The notes: generated by a model not told the origin, from the letters alone. A stretch of 64,000 nucleotides of DNA from Datnioides undecimradiatus (GCA_008933995.1 WARS01000034.1:4566707-4630706); one strand, 5' to 3'; shown: positions 36,901-45,500, counted from the first letter of the stretch. Numbers and translations are program-made.

Positions 36901-39900
36901 ACTTCTCCCCTTCCGCTCCTTTATCCTCTTAGCCATTCAAATATTAACACCTTCCCTCCTTGCCGCGTTCCCTCACTTCTTTATTTACGGGTTTCAGGCA
37001 TCCCACGCCCCCGAAAAACACTTGTGCTCTTTTGAAACCCAGTCCGGATTAAGATGTTCTTACCAAGTGAGGGAAACCAGGGCAGCTCACCCTCAGGGGG
37101 ACTGCGGCGAGTCGGTGACACGAATGAGAAAACGGTCCACACACCTGAAAGTAGCTTCTATTGTTTCTCCTGCTTCACCACTTTCTTCCTGAAAACCGCA
37201 ACTTGATGAAACACGATAGCGCCAGGATGCACCAGACTATCCCCCGCCCCTCAGACTGTTGAAGCTCAGTCAGGCGTGGAGGTCACCTGGTAGAATCTGA
37301 CTGTTAACAAAGAAAATCTTAACAGACCTTGTTATCGGCCATCGGATCTGCCCTGAAAATACTTGGAGGCCTGGTATGTGCGTGTCGAATGCTTTATCTG
37401 CAGTATGGAAAAAACGGCTATTTGAATGTCAATCTCACCATGCGCTGCTTATTTTTAGCCCTATTTTCTGCTTTATTTAAAATCTGCCTACGTGTGTTGT
37501 GTCACATTTGTGCACTGACAAGCAGTCGAAAAACATAAATTGAGACAAACGCTCTGGACAATCGTTACTGCGGGGGGGGGGGGGACATACAACCCCGTCG
37601 GCGCGGCCAGAGACAGCTCTTTATGGAGAGAACTGGAAGTAAGCATAAACAAAAGGCTACTGTCAGAGGCACGGCCAGTGTGACACCATCACATGACTGG
37701 TGTGATTGCATTTCCCCCATTAACGTAGGTAGTCATTCTCCCATCCCTGCCAAAGCTGTGTCATGGTTTCCATGGTTAAAGGGCAAAAAGTAAAGGCCTG
37801 AAGGAAATGGCTTCAACCACGACACATCATTTTAACACAACTGGAGGCGCAGCGCTGCCTGTATTGATTATCCATCACCCTCTGCAGTGACTGATGCTTA
37901 AGTTGCAAGGGAGGAGTGCTCAGTCCTGGTATCAATGATATTTCAATTTCTCTCCATGGAAGGGATTCAGACTTTCAGAGCTGCGGCTGCTTGATCAAAG
38001 GTTTCTGTGCAGCTGCTGTTTCAGTCGGGAGGCGTCAGCTCTCACGCAGCCCTGGTGTGTTTGTCGAGCTATGTTGCTATAGTTCCACAACCATATGGCC
38101 TAACGTGTAGTCTGTTTGATTAACTAATGGCAATACGTCTTTACATTGTTTAGACCGATGTCGCTGTGCTGTTTAGGTATCTAATTTCCCACCGCAGCCA
38201 AATTTGCATGACAGGTCTGGAGGGAAATGAATGATACCTGGTATAAACTGTTTTTTTTTTTTAGTTTGGCTCACATCCCATCTGCTAACATGACAGGGGT
38301 GCTTTTTCTAACCCATATAGCATCCAGTCACCGCGGGGCGATCAACATTTTCTGGCATCGTGTTTGGGAATCTGTCATGTCGTCCGTCTTTATATACGCC
38401 CTGTCTACCAACCAAATATTAATACAGCTTTAGCTGGACAAAGATGAAGCAGCTTGTGCTATTCTGAGAGATGACAAATGTGGCATAGAGAGACTATTTC
38501 TAAAGCCCACAGCGTGGAGAAGGACCACAAAAAATAATCCCCCAGACATTACACTATAGAAATGCTGAGAGCAGCGTAGTCAAGTCGGGACACTGCAAGC
38601 TTTATGACTGAGATTCCGGGAGCGAACCTGGGAGGGATGATTCCTCACCATCCACTGGCCTATGCAAAGCTGACAGAAAATGGAGAACCATTTTTCTTTT
38701 GGTCGCTGAGTCGTTCCTCTGCTCCGCATGAACGGAACATGTGTAAGTGGCTGCCGTCGGGCTGCTCCCAAACCCCCACTACACTTGTCTTTCTCCCAGG
38801 AGTGTGTCAGCCTCTGCTCATGGTGTGTCTGCTGACTCCACTGCCTGATCGGACATCTGAAAAGCCTGGTTGTTCTCCAGGTTAACAGGGATGGATGCAC
38901 AGGAGAAGCACCACAGCAGTGTCACACAGATTTATTAAAATGAAAAGTTAAACGTTCTGTTGCAGAAGAACATTTTTTAAATGTGCCGCAGCTCAGACAA
39001 ACTTTTGGAGCTCTGGATCACGATTAGTAATCATCTAGAATAAAACTCAGAGCAAAGACAAGAAACAAGTTCTTCTGTTTTGACAAATCTGAGATCTGGT
39101 TATAGGTGAGTTCAACGCGACGGAGGCATTTTTACTGCAGGAGTGTTTTTACCAGCTCAGTGTGAAAACAACAACCAGAACAGTCAAATTCTCCACTGAA
39201 CTGGCATGCTTGCCTACCGCAGCCTGACAATTGCAACAACAGAGTTACACCTCCCACTCTACTCCTCTGCTGAGCTGTACCTTTCACGTGTTTGTGAAAA
39301 GGACCCTTCTGATCATTGGCCAAGTCACGCCTGGCAGCACACCGCCCTGGCATGATAACCCTATTGGATGAGGAGACCCAGGAAGATGATACGGGCGTAA
39401 TGGGGTGGAAATCAGCCTGCCGTGGAGCGAAACGCATTTCCTAATGCATAATAAAGCATTCATTCTCTTAGCTGTCACGAGGAAAGTCTTTGTGAGAGAG
39501 GAGGCGAGTTGGAGTTAAAAGTACAGAGAATCCTGTATTCTCGTTCTGTCACTGGGTTGGATGGTGAAAAGAGAAGGAGAGCGGCAGTGAGAGAGAGGCT
39601 GCAATTAGAGACATATCCCTCTCTACATACATTTATCAATTTAGCTGCATTAGGCTTTTAGCTGATGGGTTTTTCCCAGAGAGCCTAAAATGACAGCAGC
39701 AAAATTCCTAGATTACCGACGTTAGAAGCAGCGGTCACAGCCATGAAACCCAATAACCGATATGCCTGTGTTCCTGGGATGCTGTTGTGTGTGACGCGCA
39801 GGATAGTAAAACAAAAATGAGCCTTTTACACGAGGACCTGATGGATTATAACAAGTCATCCACACCAAGAATTAGCTGGATGGAGTCTGTGGCTCAACAG

Positions 39901-41577
39901 ATGATGCTGGCAACAGCTGTGAGGTTGCCATGGTGACGCTATGGAGGCTTGCAAAGACCTCCTTCTCGAGTCCTTCAGAGGAGTGTCAGAACACCTTGTG
40001 TCATACAAGAAAGCTGACCCTTTTGCCCACTGAGGTCAAGCATCCCTTGCAGAGATACATGGGAGTCTGATGAAAAGCATGGAGCAGACCTACAGCCCAC
40101 ATCCCCAGTAATGACAGGAGCAGCCATATAGAGGCTTTTGAGCGTAATGATGAGAGCATACCTTATAGTGAGACACCTTGTGCCATCATGTTATCAGAGA
40201 ACGGGGGTTACAGCAGAAGTAACCTCAAGTTCTTTTCGGTTTGAAAGCTGCCTGTGAGAGACATCTTGCGTGCACACTGCATGTATAGGCTTTCCTTTCA
40301 TTCTGCACATTAAGGTACAGACGATGCATGGATTGCCAGTGGTTTGCTTCAAAGCCACCATTTGTAAAAGACTACTGAGAATAGTTTAAATGAAGGTGGC
40401 ACTAGAATGAGGCTGAGCGCTCCAGTCATTTAGTTTCCTCAGTCAGGGTTGACTGGCTGGAGTTTTCGGGAGCAGCCGAATCATGTCATGTGCACAGGAT
40501 CCATGTCGGGCCTTCGCTTGCATGGTGCAACAACAAATCGATCCCGATTGGCTGTCAGCTGTTTGCTCATTAAACCATAACGGCAAGACGGCTCGCAGAA
40601 TCTGGCAGCTGGGAAGGAGTGTCACTCAATGACCGACTGCGCGCAGTAACTCAGCGAGCCTTAGCACGATTGAGGCCGAGAAAGCAGCTGATAGCATCAT
40701 AAAGCCAGCTTGTTTTCATAGAGTCAAATAAATAATTGACACAAGCAACTTGTAATGTAGAGGGCTTTTACACACTCCAAAGATCTTGATCTTGATGTAT
40801 TTCAAGCATGGAAAGCTTCCAACATCACTTCTAAAGTTCAGGTGCAGGATATTCCACCGCATCAGAATTAGGACCTGCCCTTTGCCTGGTGTGAATCTTC
40901 TCTCTCTTTTGTCGCTGACCTTGCACACAACCTTGAAAAATGTGCCATACGCTCTCCACACTCTACACTGCTGCATATATATAAAACGCAGCTACAGTTC
41001 ACACCTCCAAAAAAAAAAAAAAAAAAAGACAAACACCTCGTAGTTCCAGTGTTCTGCTCTAGTTTCTTTGGCTATTCATCATTGTCACAGCTGTTTTTTG
41101 TTGTTTTTTTTTTTTTTTCCTGCACAGCTTGAAAATATTGGGTTACTCTCGGATGCAGTCGTCTTATTTGCGGCGTGTGGGGGCTTGTGCAAAAGCGAAC
41201 TTGTTGTAATTGGGGAGACTTTTAAAGCGCCTGGTGTTAGGCTATTTTGCCACCATGAAAAACTAAAAAGCGTATTGAACGTAACAAATATAATACGGAG
41301 CGGCTTTCGTGCATCTGGTGCAACAAGTGCTGTAAATACAGTAAATCCAGTATTTAACATTAGGATTTTGGTGTCACTGTGAAAACCCAATACCTTCCTG
41401 CATCCGTGCGAGCCAAACATTACAAAACCAGCTCAGGCTGTTTATGTTGGTTGTGTGTGACAGCTGACATGCACCCAGGAATAGATCCCCTGGAATGACT
41501 TGAAGCGATCAGATGTTCGCTCACAAGTATAAATGACGGACAGGCCGTGGTAACATTAGAGGAACTTACCATACAAA

Positions 41578-41614
<37 letters not shown>

Positions 41615-42236
41615 GTGGTGACAGTGAACATGACAACAGACCTCTCTGGCCTTTAGCTTCATAGGTCAGGCTGGTCCGCTAACTGCAGCACAGCATGGAG
41701 ACCTGACACACATGCTAATTCGGGCAGACAACCTACACCCACCGACCATTAGGAAGCACAAAGCTGTAACGTTTTACGTCAGATGCTATACTGGTAATGC
41801 AGATATGTAATCCAATTACTTATATTGGCCCTGCATCATTTGACAGTTCCATGTGGCTGTGTAAAGAGAAATAAGTCATGGAGTAGAAACCAGGAGGATT
41901 TCTGCTGTGTTGCCTGTATGCCAGGCATTGGTGACAACATTAGCCTCTTGAAGAGGTCAAAATAGGCACAGATCTATCTAGTTGCTAATACCATGGGGGG
42001 TGGAGTATAGGATAAAATGGGAGGATAGTGTAAAATTCAGAAAAACGTTTTAACGTCCTTACCTTTAACGAGTCAAAACAGGCGATCACCCTCCCGTTCT
42101 CCACCTGGCAGCTTTTGGGTGGGTGGGCAAATTTGCATTCCTCATCGCTGCGTGAACAGGTCCCTCTCTGAAACTGCCGGCACACTTCCAGGGTCAGCCA
42201 TTTTGTGTCCCGTATCGAGGCGATGTTTAGAGCCAT
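5890..42236 (-). CDS. mbnl2: mbnl2, muscleblind-like protein 2 (overall coding span, nine exons)
   Basis: This RNA-binding protein controls alternative splicing, mRNA localisation and decay by binding YGCY motifs in pre-mRNA. Seen: nine exons join in frame to 384 residues with four CCCH zinc fingers. Their ligands are C19/C27/C34/H38, C53/C61/C66/H70, C183/C191/C198/H202 and C219/C227/C232/H236, giving spacings C-x7-C-x6-C-x3-H (fingers 1 and 3) and C-x7-C-x4-C-x3-H (fingers 2 and 4). The N-terminus MALN, the stretch [11 protein letters not shown] and the linker [18 protein letters not shown] fit vertebrate MBNL2 better than MBNL1 ([19 protein letters not shown]) or MBNL3. Length matches the family (about 360-390 residues). 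The 54-nt, 36-nt and 95-nt exons are the known alternatively spliced set, so several isoforms are expected. No frameshift or missing ligand was seen. Paralogue assignment rests on remembered family sequences and is strong but not computed. Confidence 0.96.
5905..9857 (-). other. mbnl2: mbnl2 intron between the 95-nt exon and the terminal exon (3.95 kb)
   Basis: Bounded by GTTTGC and CCGCAG. I looked for the alternative MBNL2 C-terminal exon known in mammals (ending ELPQTAC) and did not find it. The stretch holds short TG repeats (9410-9432) and otherwise unremarkable sequence. Confidence 0.7.
9858..9952 (-). CDS. mbnl2: mbnl2 alternative 95-nt exon, Ala/Thr-rich tail
   Basis: The 95 nt encode [20 protein letters not shown] then [12 protein letters not shown]. 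The length equals the MBNL1 95-nt exon 8 and the sequence follows the same [17 protein letters not shown] pattern. The acceptor is AAAACAAAG|TCC, an unusual AAAG end, with a C-rich pyrimidine tract upstream. The donor is CAG|GTTTGC, lacking the usual +3 purine and +4 A. The exon starts in phase 1 and ends in phase 0. Skipping it changes the reading frame downstream and gives a different C-terminus. Reading through the donor would add only VCSF before a stop. Confidence 0.92.
9955..10310 (-). promoter_or_regulatory. mbnl2: 356-nt AG-exclusion zone upstream of the 95-nt exon
   Basis: Read line by line, no CT occurs on plus (no AG on the transcript) from 9955 to 10310. The zone contains, from the acceptor outward, a C-rich pyrimidine tract (9961-10040), a (CAA)n repeat (10114-10147), a candidate branch motif CCCTAACG (10189-10196) and a U-rich tract (about 10245-10305). 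Base bias explains part of it, but the central 10040-10240 part is not pure pyrimidine. Confidence 0.65.
10114..10147 (+). repeat. (GTT)11 trinucleotide repeat, (CAA)n in the transcript
   Basis: A perfect GTT array of about 11 units followed by GATGGTGGTGGTGG. It lies inside the AG-exclusion zone of the 95-nt exon. Confidence 0.9.
11118..11153 (-). CDS. mbnl2: mbnl2 alternative 36-nt exon
   Basis: Exactly 36 nt. With the split codons on both sides it reads [13 protein letters not shown], matching the [11 protein letters not shown] segment of MBNL2 and the 36-nt exon 7 of MBNL1, which is known to be alternatively spliced. The acceptor is AACACAACAG|GG, with its pyrimidine tract supplied by a (UCUCCC)-like microsatellite (11179-11220 on plus). 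The donor is CTTG|GTAGGT. It starts and ends in phase 1, so skipping keeps the frame (12 residues lost). Confidence 0.92.
11156..11291 (-). promoter_or_regulatory. mbnl2: 136-nt AG-exclusion zone upstream of the 36-nt exon
   Basis: There is no AG on the transcript strand between 11292-11293 and the acceptor at 11154-11155. The zone contains a pyrimidine microsatellite and an oligo(U) run (plus A-run near 11273-11290). It suggests a distal branch point or a very long pyrimidine tract. Confidence 0.6.
11179..11220 (+). repeat. GGGAGA/GA microsatellite, pyrimidine tract of the 36-nt exon
   Basis: Purine repeat on plus. In transcript sense it is (CUCUCCC)-like and lies 26-67 nt upstream of the acceptor. 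Confidence 0.85.
12908..13058 (-). CDS. mbnl2: mbnl2 coding exon 6 (151 nt), C-terminal region
   Basis: Encodes [20 protein letters not shown] and onward through [20 protein letters not shown] to PAFFPT plus one base of the next codon (Gly). LPKRxALEKSNG is a conserved basic motif linked to nuclear retention in MBNL proteins, and [12 protein letters not shown] matches MBNL2. The acceptor is GGCGGACAG|GCG, preceded by an interrupted (UG)n tract instead of a normal polypyrimidine tract. The donor is ACAG|GTAAGA, strong. The exon starts in phase 0, so it accepts splicing from exon 4 or from the 54-nt exon. It ends in phase 1. Confidence 0.95.
13059..13496 (-). other. mbnl2: mbnl2 short intron after the 54-nt exon (438 nt)
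   Basis: Donor GTACTT, acceptor GGACAG. Apart from the UG repeat it is AT-rich and free of repeats. Introns around this exon are highly conserved in vertebrates, so part of it may be conserved. Confidence 0.85.
13072..13118 (-). repeat. Interrupted (CA)n, read as (UG)n just upstream of the exon-6 acceptor
   Basis: The dinucleotide repeat lies 14-60 nt from the 3' splice site in transcript sense, interrupted by UUUG and UGCG. UG repeats bind CELF proteins and TDP-43, and a similar (UG)n tract controls CFTR exon 9 splicing. Confidence 0.85.
13497..13550 (-). CDS. mbnl2: mbnl2 alternative 54-nt exon encoding the nuclear-localisation segment
   Basis: Exactly 54 nt encode [18 protein letters not shown] (residues 269-286). 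This corresponds to MBNL1/MBNL2 exon 5, whose KRPLEAT core forms part of a nuclear-localisation signal and whose inclusion shifts the protein into the nucleus. The acceptor is ATTAAAG|ACTCAG, with almost no local polypyrimidine tract. The donor is CTG|GTACTT, the form I recall for human MBNL1 exon 5. Length is divisible by three and both phases are 0. Four YGCY motifs lie just upstream and 149 nt upstream of the acceptor are AG-free; both fit the known autoregulated skipping of this exon by MBNL proteins. It is shorter than most gene finders report, so it is easily missed. Confidence 0.94.
13553..13701 (-). promoter_or_regulatory. mbnl2: 149-nt AG-exclusion zone upstream of the 54-nt exon
   Basis: In transcript sense there is no AG between 13702-13703 and the acceptor AG at 13551-13552. 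The far end (about 13670-13700) is a strong U-rich tract (plus AAAAACAAAAACAAAAATAA), whereas the acceptor itself has almost no pyrimidine tract. This pattern implies a branch point more than 100 nt from the exon, as reported for MBNL1 exon 5. Confidence 0.75.
13559..13583 (-). promoter_or_regulatory. mbnl2: YGCY cluster: likely MBNL autoregulatory binding site
   Basis: In transcript sense the sequence reads TGCTCGCTGCCTGCT: four YGCY motifs in 15 nt (13559-13573), plus a TGCC at 13580-13583. The cluster lies 8-33 nt upstream of the 54-nt exon acceptor, between the putative distal branch point and the AG. MBNL proteins bind YGCY and are known to repress their own exon 5 from upstream sites. 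Confidence 0.7.
15927..15966 (+). repeat. (GT)n microsatellite
   Basis: GT dinucleotides with two GC interruptions; a G run follows at 15971-15979. Confidence 0.9.
16346..16373 (+). repeat. 28-nt poly(A) run
   Basis: Uninterrupted A run on plus (poly-U in the mbnl2 transcript). No retroposed sequence or target-site duplication is visible next to it. Confidence 0.9.
16885..17145 (-). CDS. mbnl2: mbnl2 coding exon 4: zinc fingers 3 and 4
   Basis: These 87 codons run from [20 protein letters not shown] to ...QAAATAAAM. The exon holds the second RNA-binding module: finger 3 (C183, C191, C198, H202) and finger 4 (C219, C227, C232, H236). [20 protein letters not shown] is the diagnostic finger-4 segment; Ser replaces the Gly common in mammals (YIKGRC). 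An Ala/Gln-rich helix-like stretch follows ([20 protein letters not shown]). The acceptor is CTGCACCCAG|GTC and the donor ATG|GTGAGA. GC content is clearly above that of the flanking introns. The exon ends in phase 0, so the 54-nt exon can be included or skipped without a frameshift. Confidence 0.96.
17146..19096 (-). other. mbnl2: mbnl2 intron between exons 3 and 4 (1.95 kb)
   Basis: Starts GTGACC and ends CACCCAG. It has TG-rich sequence near the acceptor (17160-17260), a T run (17705-17721) and a CA/CG-rich patch (17915-18030). No exon was recognised. Confidence 0.85.
17915..17950 (+). repeat. CA/CG alternating purine-pyrimidine stretch
   Basis: CGCGCACGCACACACACACACG followed by TGCACGTGCG, able in principle to adopt Z-DNA. 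Confidence 0.7.
19097..19300 (-). CDS. mbnl2: mbnl2 coding exon 3: linker between the zinc-finger pairs
   Basis: These 68 codons run from [20 protein letters not shown] to ...LLRTDKLE. This Pro/Ser/Thr-rich linker joins the two finger pairs and includes [20 protein letters not shown], closely similar to MBNL2 of other vertebrates. In this family the linker allows looped RNA to be bound by both modules and contributes to splicing activity. The acceptor is a tandem CAG/CAG (NAGNAG), so the first Gln may be optional; use of the downstream AG would start the exon at 19297. The donor is GAG|GTGACC, somewhat weak. Both ends are phase 0 and the next exon starts at VCREFQRG. Confidence 0.93.
19301..20340 (-). 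other. mbnl2: mbnl2 intron between exons 2 and 3 (1.04 kb)
   Basis: Starts GTTAGT and ends TGCAG. It contains a purine-rich plus segment (19425-19690), pyrimidine-rich in the transcript. No other feature was recognised. Confidence 0.85.
20341..20505 (-). CDS. mbnl2: mbnl2 coding exon 2: second half of zinc finger 2 and linker
   Basis: These 55 codons run from [20 protein letters not shown] to ...GTTMQPV. The exon completes finger 2 (C61, C66, H70) and begins the inter-finger linker with [13 protein letters not shown], which is nearly invariant in vertebrate MBNL proteins. [16 protein letters not shown] is the MBNL2 form of this segment. The acceptor is CCCCGCTCAG|GGC behind a pyrimidine-rich tract (purine-rich on plus, about 20508-20575). 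The donor is GTG|GTTAGT. Both exon ends are phase 0. Confidence 0.95.
23421..23434 (+). repeat. Short (GT)7
   Basis: Perfect dinucleotide run, 60 nt from a longer one. Confidence 0.8.
23495..23531 (+). repeat. (TG)n microsatellite
   Basis: TG repeat with one TGCG interruption. Confidence 0.9.
24894..24922 (+). repeat. (AC)14 microsatellite
   Basis: Perfect AC run. Confidence 0.9.
25400..25431 (+). repeat. T-rich tract with two C interruptions
   Basis: Three T runs of 8-11 separated by single C bases. Confidence 0.85.
26195..26495. mobile_element. Degenerate nonautonomous hAT-like element (teleost MITE type)
   Basis: The copy has the pattern of a common teleost family. An AT-rich GATATT/ATATC left part comes first. 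Then comes the segment CTTACCAGACTGTCCCAGCT (26328-26347), followed by GTTGCTATATTGATAGAGAT and a TTTGGTCAAAAATATAATCG stretch. It ends near GATTTTGTCCATGTAGCCCG (26468-26487), where family members end ...CATATCGCCCAGCCCT. It has no coding capacity and many substitutions, so it is old. The family name is from memory; the exact left end and target-site duplication are not resolved. Confidence 0.7.
28079..28106 (+). repeat. Short tandem GGGAAGAC x3
   Basis: Three direct copies of an 8-nt unit, with the last copy ending GGGAAGATC. Confidence 0.7.
28816..28853. repeat. Short inverted repeat / hairpin in intron 1
   Basis: Arm CTTCTGGAACTGATC (28816-28830) pairs with GATCGGTTCCAGGAAG (28838-28853) around a 7-nt loop, with one bulged base and one G-U type pair in one strand sense. 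The stem of 15 bp is too short for a typical microRNA precursor. Confidence 0.6.
30504..30530 (+). repeat. 27-nt poly(A) run
   Basis: Uninterrupted A run on plus in intron 1, with no recognisable retroposed body. Confidence 0.9.
30938..30966 (+). repeat. (CA)n microsatellite
   Basis: Perfect CA run of about 14 units. Confidence 0.9.
34248..34283 (+). repeat. (GT)n microsatellite
   Basis: GT run ending GCGTGCGTGCG. Confidence 0.9.
41582..41612 (+). repeat. (CA)15 microsatellite
   Basis: Perfect CA run in intron 1, about 0.45 kb from the exon-1 donor. Confidence 0.9.
42063..42236 (-). CDS. mbnl2: mbnl2 coding exon 1: start codon, zinc finger 1 and first half of finger 2
   Basis: These 58 codons begin at ATG (plus-strand cat at 42234-42236) with [20 protein letters not shown] and end ...CFDSLK. 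Finger 1 is complete (C19, C27, C34, H38). Finger 2 begins at C53 and is completed in the next exon, as in other vertebrate muscleblind genes. The donor is AAG|GTAAGG (GT at 42061-42062), a strong site, and the exon ends in phase 0. The start is chosen because MALN is the conserved MBNL2 N-terminus. The frame stays open upstream but has no ATG there. Finger pair 1/2 is one of the two RNA-binding modules. The same exon carries a long 5' UTR upstream. Confidence 0.96.
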
Positions 42237-42362
42237 GTCAGCAGCGCTGGCTGTGGAGCTGGGGTGGAGCGGAGCCACTTGGTTTAAGGAGGAGGCTATC
42301 CTCTGAGGAGTTCTTTCACAGAGTTCCAGTAAAAATTTAAAAAAAAATGAAACAGGCAACAG

Positions 42363-42380
42363 CTAAAACTGATGGGACAT
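42363..42380 (-). other. uORF 3 in the mbnl2 leader (5 codons)
   Basis: Minimal ORF MSHQF then TAG, about 127 nt before the main ATG. Its context is GC ATG T, which is weak. Confidence 0.4.
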
Positions 42381-42405
42381 GCAGCTATAAGTGATCTGCT
42401 TCAGG

Positions 42406-42480
42406 TCAGTGGATGCAGTTGGTCCTCGTGGACAGGAAAGTGAAGGTAATGGACTGGCAAAGTCTCTGTGACCGGAGCAT
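42406..42480 (-). other. uORF 2 in the mbnl2 leader (24 codons)
   Basis: ATG to TGA, 24 codons starting MLRSQRLCQS. It ends about 170 nt before the main ATG, far enough for reinitiation. Confidence 0.45.
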
Positions 42481-42534
42481 GGGACTGCGCTGCTGTTTTG
42501 GAGTTTGTCAGTCAAACAGCTAATTGTTCATCAA

Positions 42535-42579
42535 TCAGTAAGTCTCAGGTGCGGACCTCTGACAAGGCAGAGGGGGCAT
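42535..42579 (-). other. uORF 1 in the mbnl2 leader (14 codons)
   Basis: ATG followed by 13 sense codons and TGA (MPPLPCQRSAPETY). It ends about 300 nt before the main start codon. The main interest is translational control; nothing suggests a functional peptide. Confidence 0.45.
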
Positions 42580-45500
42580 GCTCGGAGCCAAGCTCTACTG
42601 GTTCTATCAATGTCCTCAAAACGTCCTTTGTATGAGTGATGATATCTGTTCAAGGGTGGATGTCGGGGAACAAGCGTGGTGCTATTTTGAGGTGCAGTGG
42701 CACAACACAAAGTTTCTGTTTTCTAAAAGTCTCCGGACCTACTCTAGCTGAGCTTTGGCACCTTGGCCAGCCTTGTAGTAGCTCCAGCACTTCGACTGTT
42801 CTTCACACTGAGCACAGGTAAGGACAAATCAAAAGGTCAGGGGTGCTAGCGGCTGAGCTAAGTCCGGTCGCGACCGCAGAGGGAGGAATCTGGAGCTCCT
42901 CGGAAACGCCCTGGGATCTTCAAGTAGGGCTGTCGTCTCACAAGGCACTTTCTGTCAGTGATCTGTAATGGAGAAGAGAAAGAGATAGGCAGAAAGAGAG
43001 AGAGAGAGAGACGCAAAACAAGCAGAGTGAGGTTATTTTCAGAGTGAGGAAATAGCTTGCTAAATATGATGGGCGACTATTTATCTAATAGGCTCCAACG
43101 GGCGTTAACAGTGTTTGTGTATGCATGTCAATCTGAATTTGTGTGCACACTGCCCCAGAAGGGTGCTAGCTCTAAAGGGTACGGGGTTGATGAACCAGAG
43201 AAAAGGCAGTTGCGAGGTTATTCAGAAGCCACTTGAGTTTAAGTCCCCAATCACTGCTGCGTGCCATTCAACGGGGCGACTGCAAGCCCACTGGCTCTCC
43301 AACATATTGCATACAAAGCAGTGAATGGCAAAAGCCTCTGTGCTATGAGACAGTGGACAAGAGCATCGAGTCAGAGCAGAGACAGAAAAAAGCCCCAGGG
43401 TTCAACCCGCCCAGTAGAGCCATGCACGGCGGGATGGTGCAGCCAATAGAAAACCGCGCAGCGCAGCACTATTCCGGGCAGCCATCCAGCAGCCGCAGAG
43501 GGACCGAGACAGATGCATATGCCAGTGCCAGACACGATTATGACGCTGCCCAGTGTCCTGCAATATTCACCGGTCTCCCACCGTCCAAATTAGATACCAG
43601 CTCATTGACAGCGGCCTGTCGATTTACATTCATGGGGGAGGTGTGTGCATATGTATGTGCTCCCTGCCTGCTACTCTAAAGGCACTGGTGTCCGTGTCTG
43701 TTTGTTGTCTGAGCAAAGAGGGGGGGCACAGTTGGTAGAGCAACAATCTGAGGAAGTGACCTTTAGCTTGAACGTACAAAATCCATTACTAAAGCTACTG
43801 CGCAGGGAGCTCTGTTCTTGGCACATCTGGAAATGTTTTTCTGCTAACTGGGGGTGGGGAAAGGGGGCCGAGGACACCAGACTGGAGCAGGAGAGGGAGA
43901 AGAGCTGTAAAAACTTACAACTCTGCTTAAAAGATTCCCCCCTTTACTGTTCGAAACATATAAAATTATCAACGGAAAACAGACAGGAGGAGGAGCAAAC
44001 GCCAAGAGAACTTAAAAAACCGCGAGAGCAGTATCCTGAAACACCTCTAAAGGCATATGACAAGCTCCACTTGGTGTTAATGAAGGCAAGTTGAGACTTG
44101 TATTCAAACCATCCCTGCTACTGTTAAGGGAAGAAGAAATCCCTTCACAGATTCCCTTAGACGGTTGTCATACACTTGTACAGTCCTCCAGGTCTTGTCC
44201 TGATCATAATGAATGGCCTTTTTCTTGGCCACAAAGACAGGTGGATTTTCAGAAGACAACAAGCAACACAAAGATGCTTCCCCTCAACATCTCCCACCAG
44301 CAAGGTTCTCATCCGAGCCTATGAATCCAGACCATTGTCTCCCTAATCATATTGTCCCACTTTAGTGCTGATCATGGGAAATGAGATGAGAAGCCTCCTT
44401 GCCCGATCGTACTGACGCCCAAGCGCCACTCTCCAAGGCAGGATTTAATTTCACACCATCTCCCCGGGGGAGAGCCAATCGCTGCAGAAGAGAAAGTCAG
44501 GTAAGAATCATGTCAGATCTGACCTTTAACAATTAATCCCTTCATATTTTTAGAAGCCATAAGAAGTCTGTGATCAAGCTAACCTACTTTGTCAGGGTGT
44601 GTGAAGGGACGATGGTGCCATTTCTCTGTGAAATGACTTGGCCTCAAATGATGGAGTAAGTTGTGCTAAAATGATTGGGGAAAAAGCCGACTTTAACAAG
44701 CCTGCGAGCTTTCAATTAAGGAAGCATGTGGACGGTGCGGATAAGGGTTGGTTGGGGTCATACGATAAGCTCACGTGGGACTCAACAATCAACATTCAAA
44801 CAATGTTTGTCGTGAAAGACATTCAAAACAAATGATGAAGACTACGGATAAAACAAAACCCTCATGCGGGCGATGGTACGATAAAAATCATGCAGGAACA
44901 CGACCACATATCTGTTCCCATACCGCACCGCTGTACGTTTGTGTGGTATGTCGGTATATCTGTTTGTTCCTCGTTATTAAGGGCACTGTTATGTTCATGA
45001 CAGCTGATTTAAAAGAAAAGCAATCACTTCCAATCAATTCCATCTTTCATCCAGTTATTAAAGTATAAACACAAACGTTTCCTAGATGAGAAGTCTTCAG
45101 CTTCTCCTGCTGTTATAGCGTGTTTGCTAATGCTAGTCTCTCTTCGACAAAGACTACTGAGCCCTCTTATATTCTTGAAACACACCAAAGCCCCTGCTGG
45201 AAAGCAAACTGTTATCCTGGGGGGGGGGGGACTGTTACCTCAGCCGTATAACAACCCACCAATTTACCTACTTGAGTACGGGGACTCAGAAACACAGGGG
45301 AAGAAAATTGCTTTGGAAAACTCTGCTGAGGTTGGAGGCAGTGCACGCTGTTTTGGTTTTGTCTGGTTTGATGTGTCCTTGGACAGTGAGCCCCTGGCTT
45401 GGCTTAAGCTAGCTTAGCTTCTGCTAGTACAGTACAGCCATAGTGCACGCAGCCTGGCTTAGTTTACGCTGAGCTTAGCGGTTGAGCTCCAAGCACAACA

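Larger units (their letters stand above)
20506..42062 (-). other. mbnl2: mbnl2 intron 1 (21.6 kb)
   Basis: The largest intron of the gene, from the start-codon exon to exon 2. It contains the hAT-like element remnant at 26.2-26.5 kb, several CA/TG and homopolymer repeats, and a short hairpin at 28.8 kb. Long low-repeat stretches with many ATTA/TAAT motifs, for example 33.8-34.25 and 34.36-34.8 kb, look like candidates for conserved noncoding elements, but this cannot be shown from one sequence. I recognise no coding exon or RNA gene in it. Confidence 0.8.
42237..42962 (-). other. mbnl2: mbnl2 5' UTR part of the start-codon exon (726 nt)
   Basis: A textbook acceptor lies at 42963-42965: a CT-rich tract (purine-rich on plus, 42970-43011) ending CTCCATTACAG|ATCACTGAC. 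From there the exon runs uninterrupted to the ATG, making a 900-nt start-codon exon with a 726-nt leader. MBNL genes are known to have a long first coding exon with an extended, regulated 5' UTR. The leader contains three short uORFs. A GC-richer block (about 42840-42930) has several CpGs. Confidence 0.7.

Noticed and set aside
5890..42236. Identity as mbnl1 or mbnl3
   Set aside because: MALN N-terminus, [11 protein letters not shown] and the [18 protein letters not shown] linker fit MBNL2. MBNL1 has MAVSV and LANAMMPG, and MBNL3 has a different linker.
42237..42359. In-frame open extension of 41 codons upstream of the mbnl2 start
   Set aside because: It begins at TTG, has no ATG and resembles no MBNL N-terminus. 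It is leader sequence; MALN is the conserved start.
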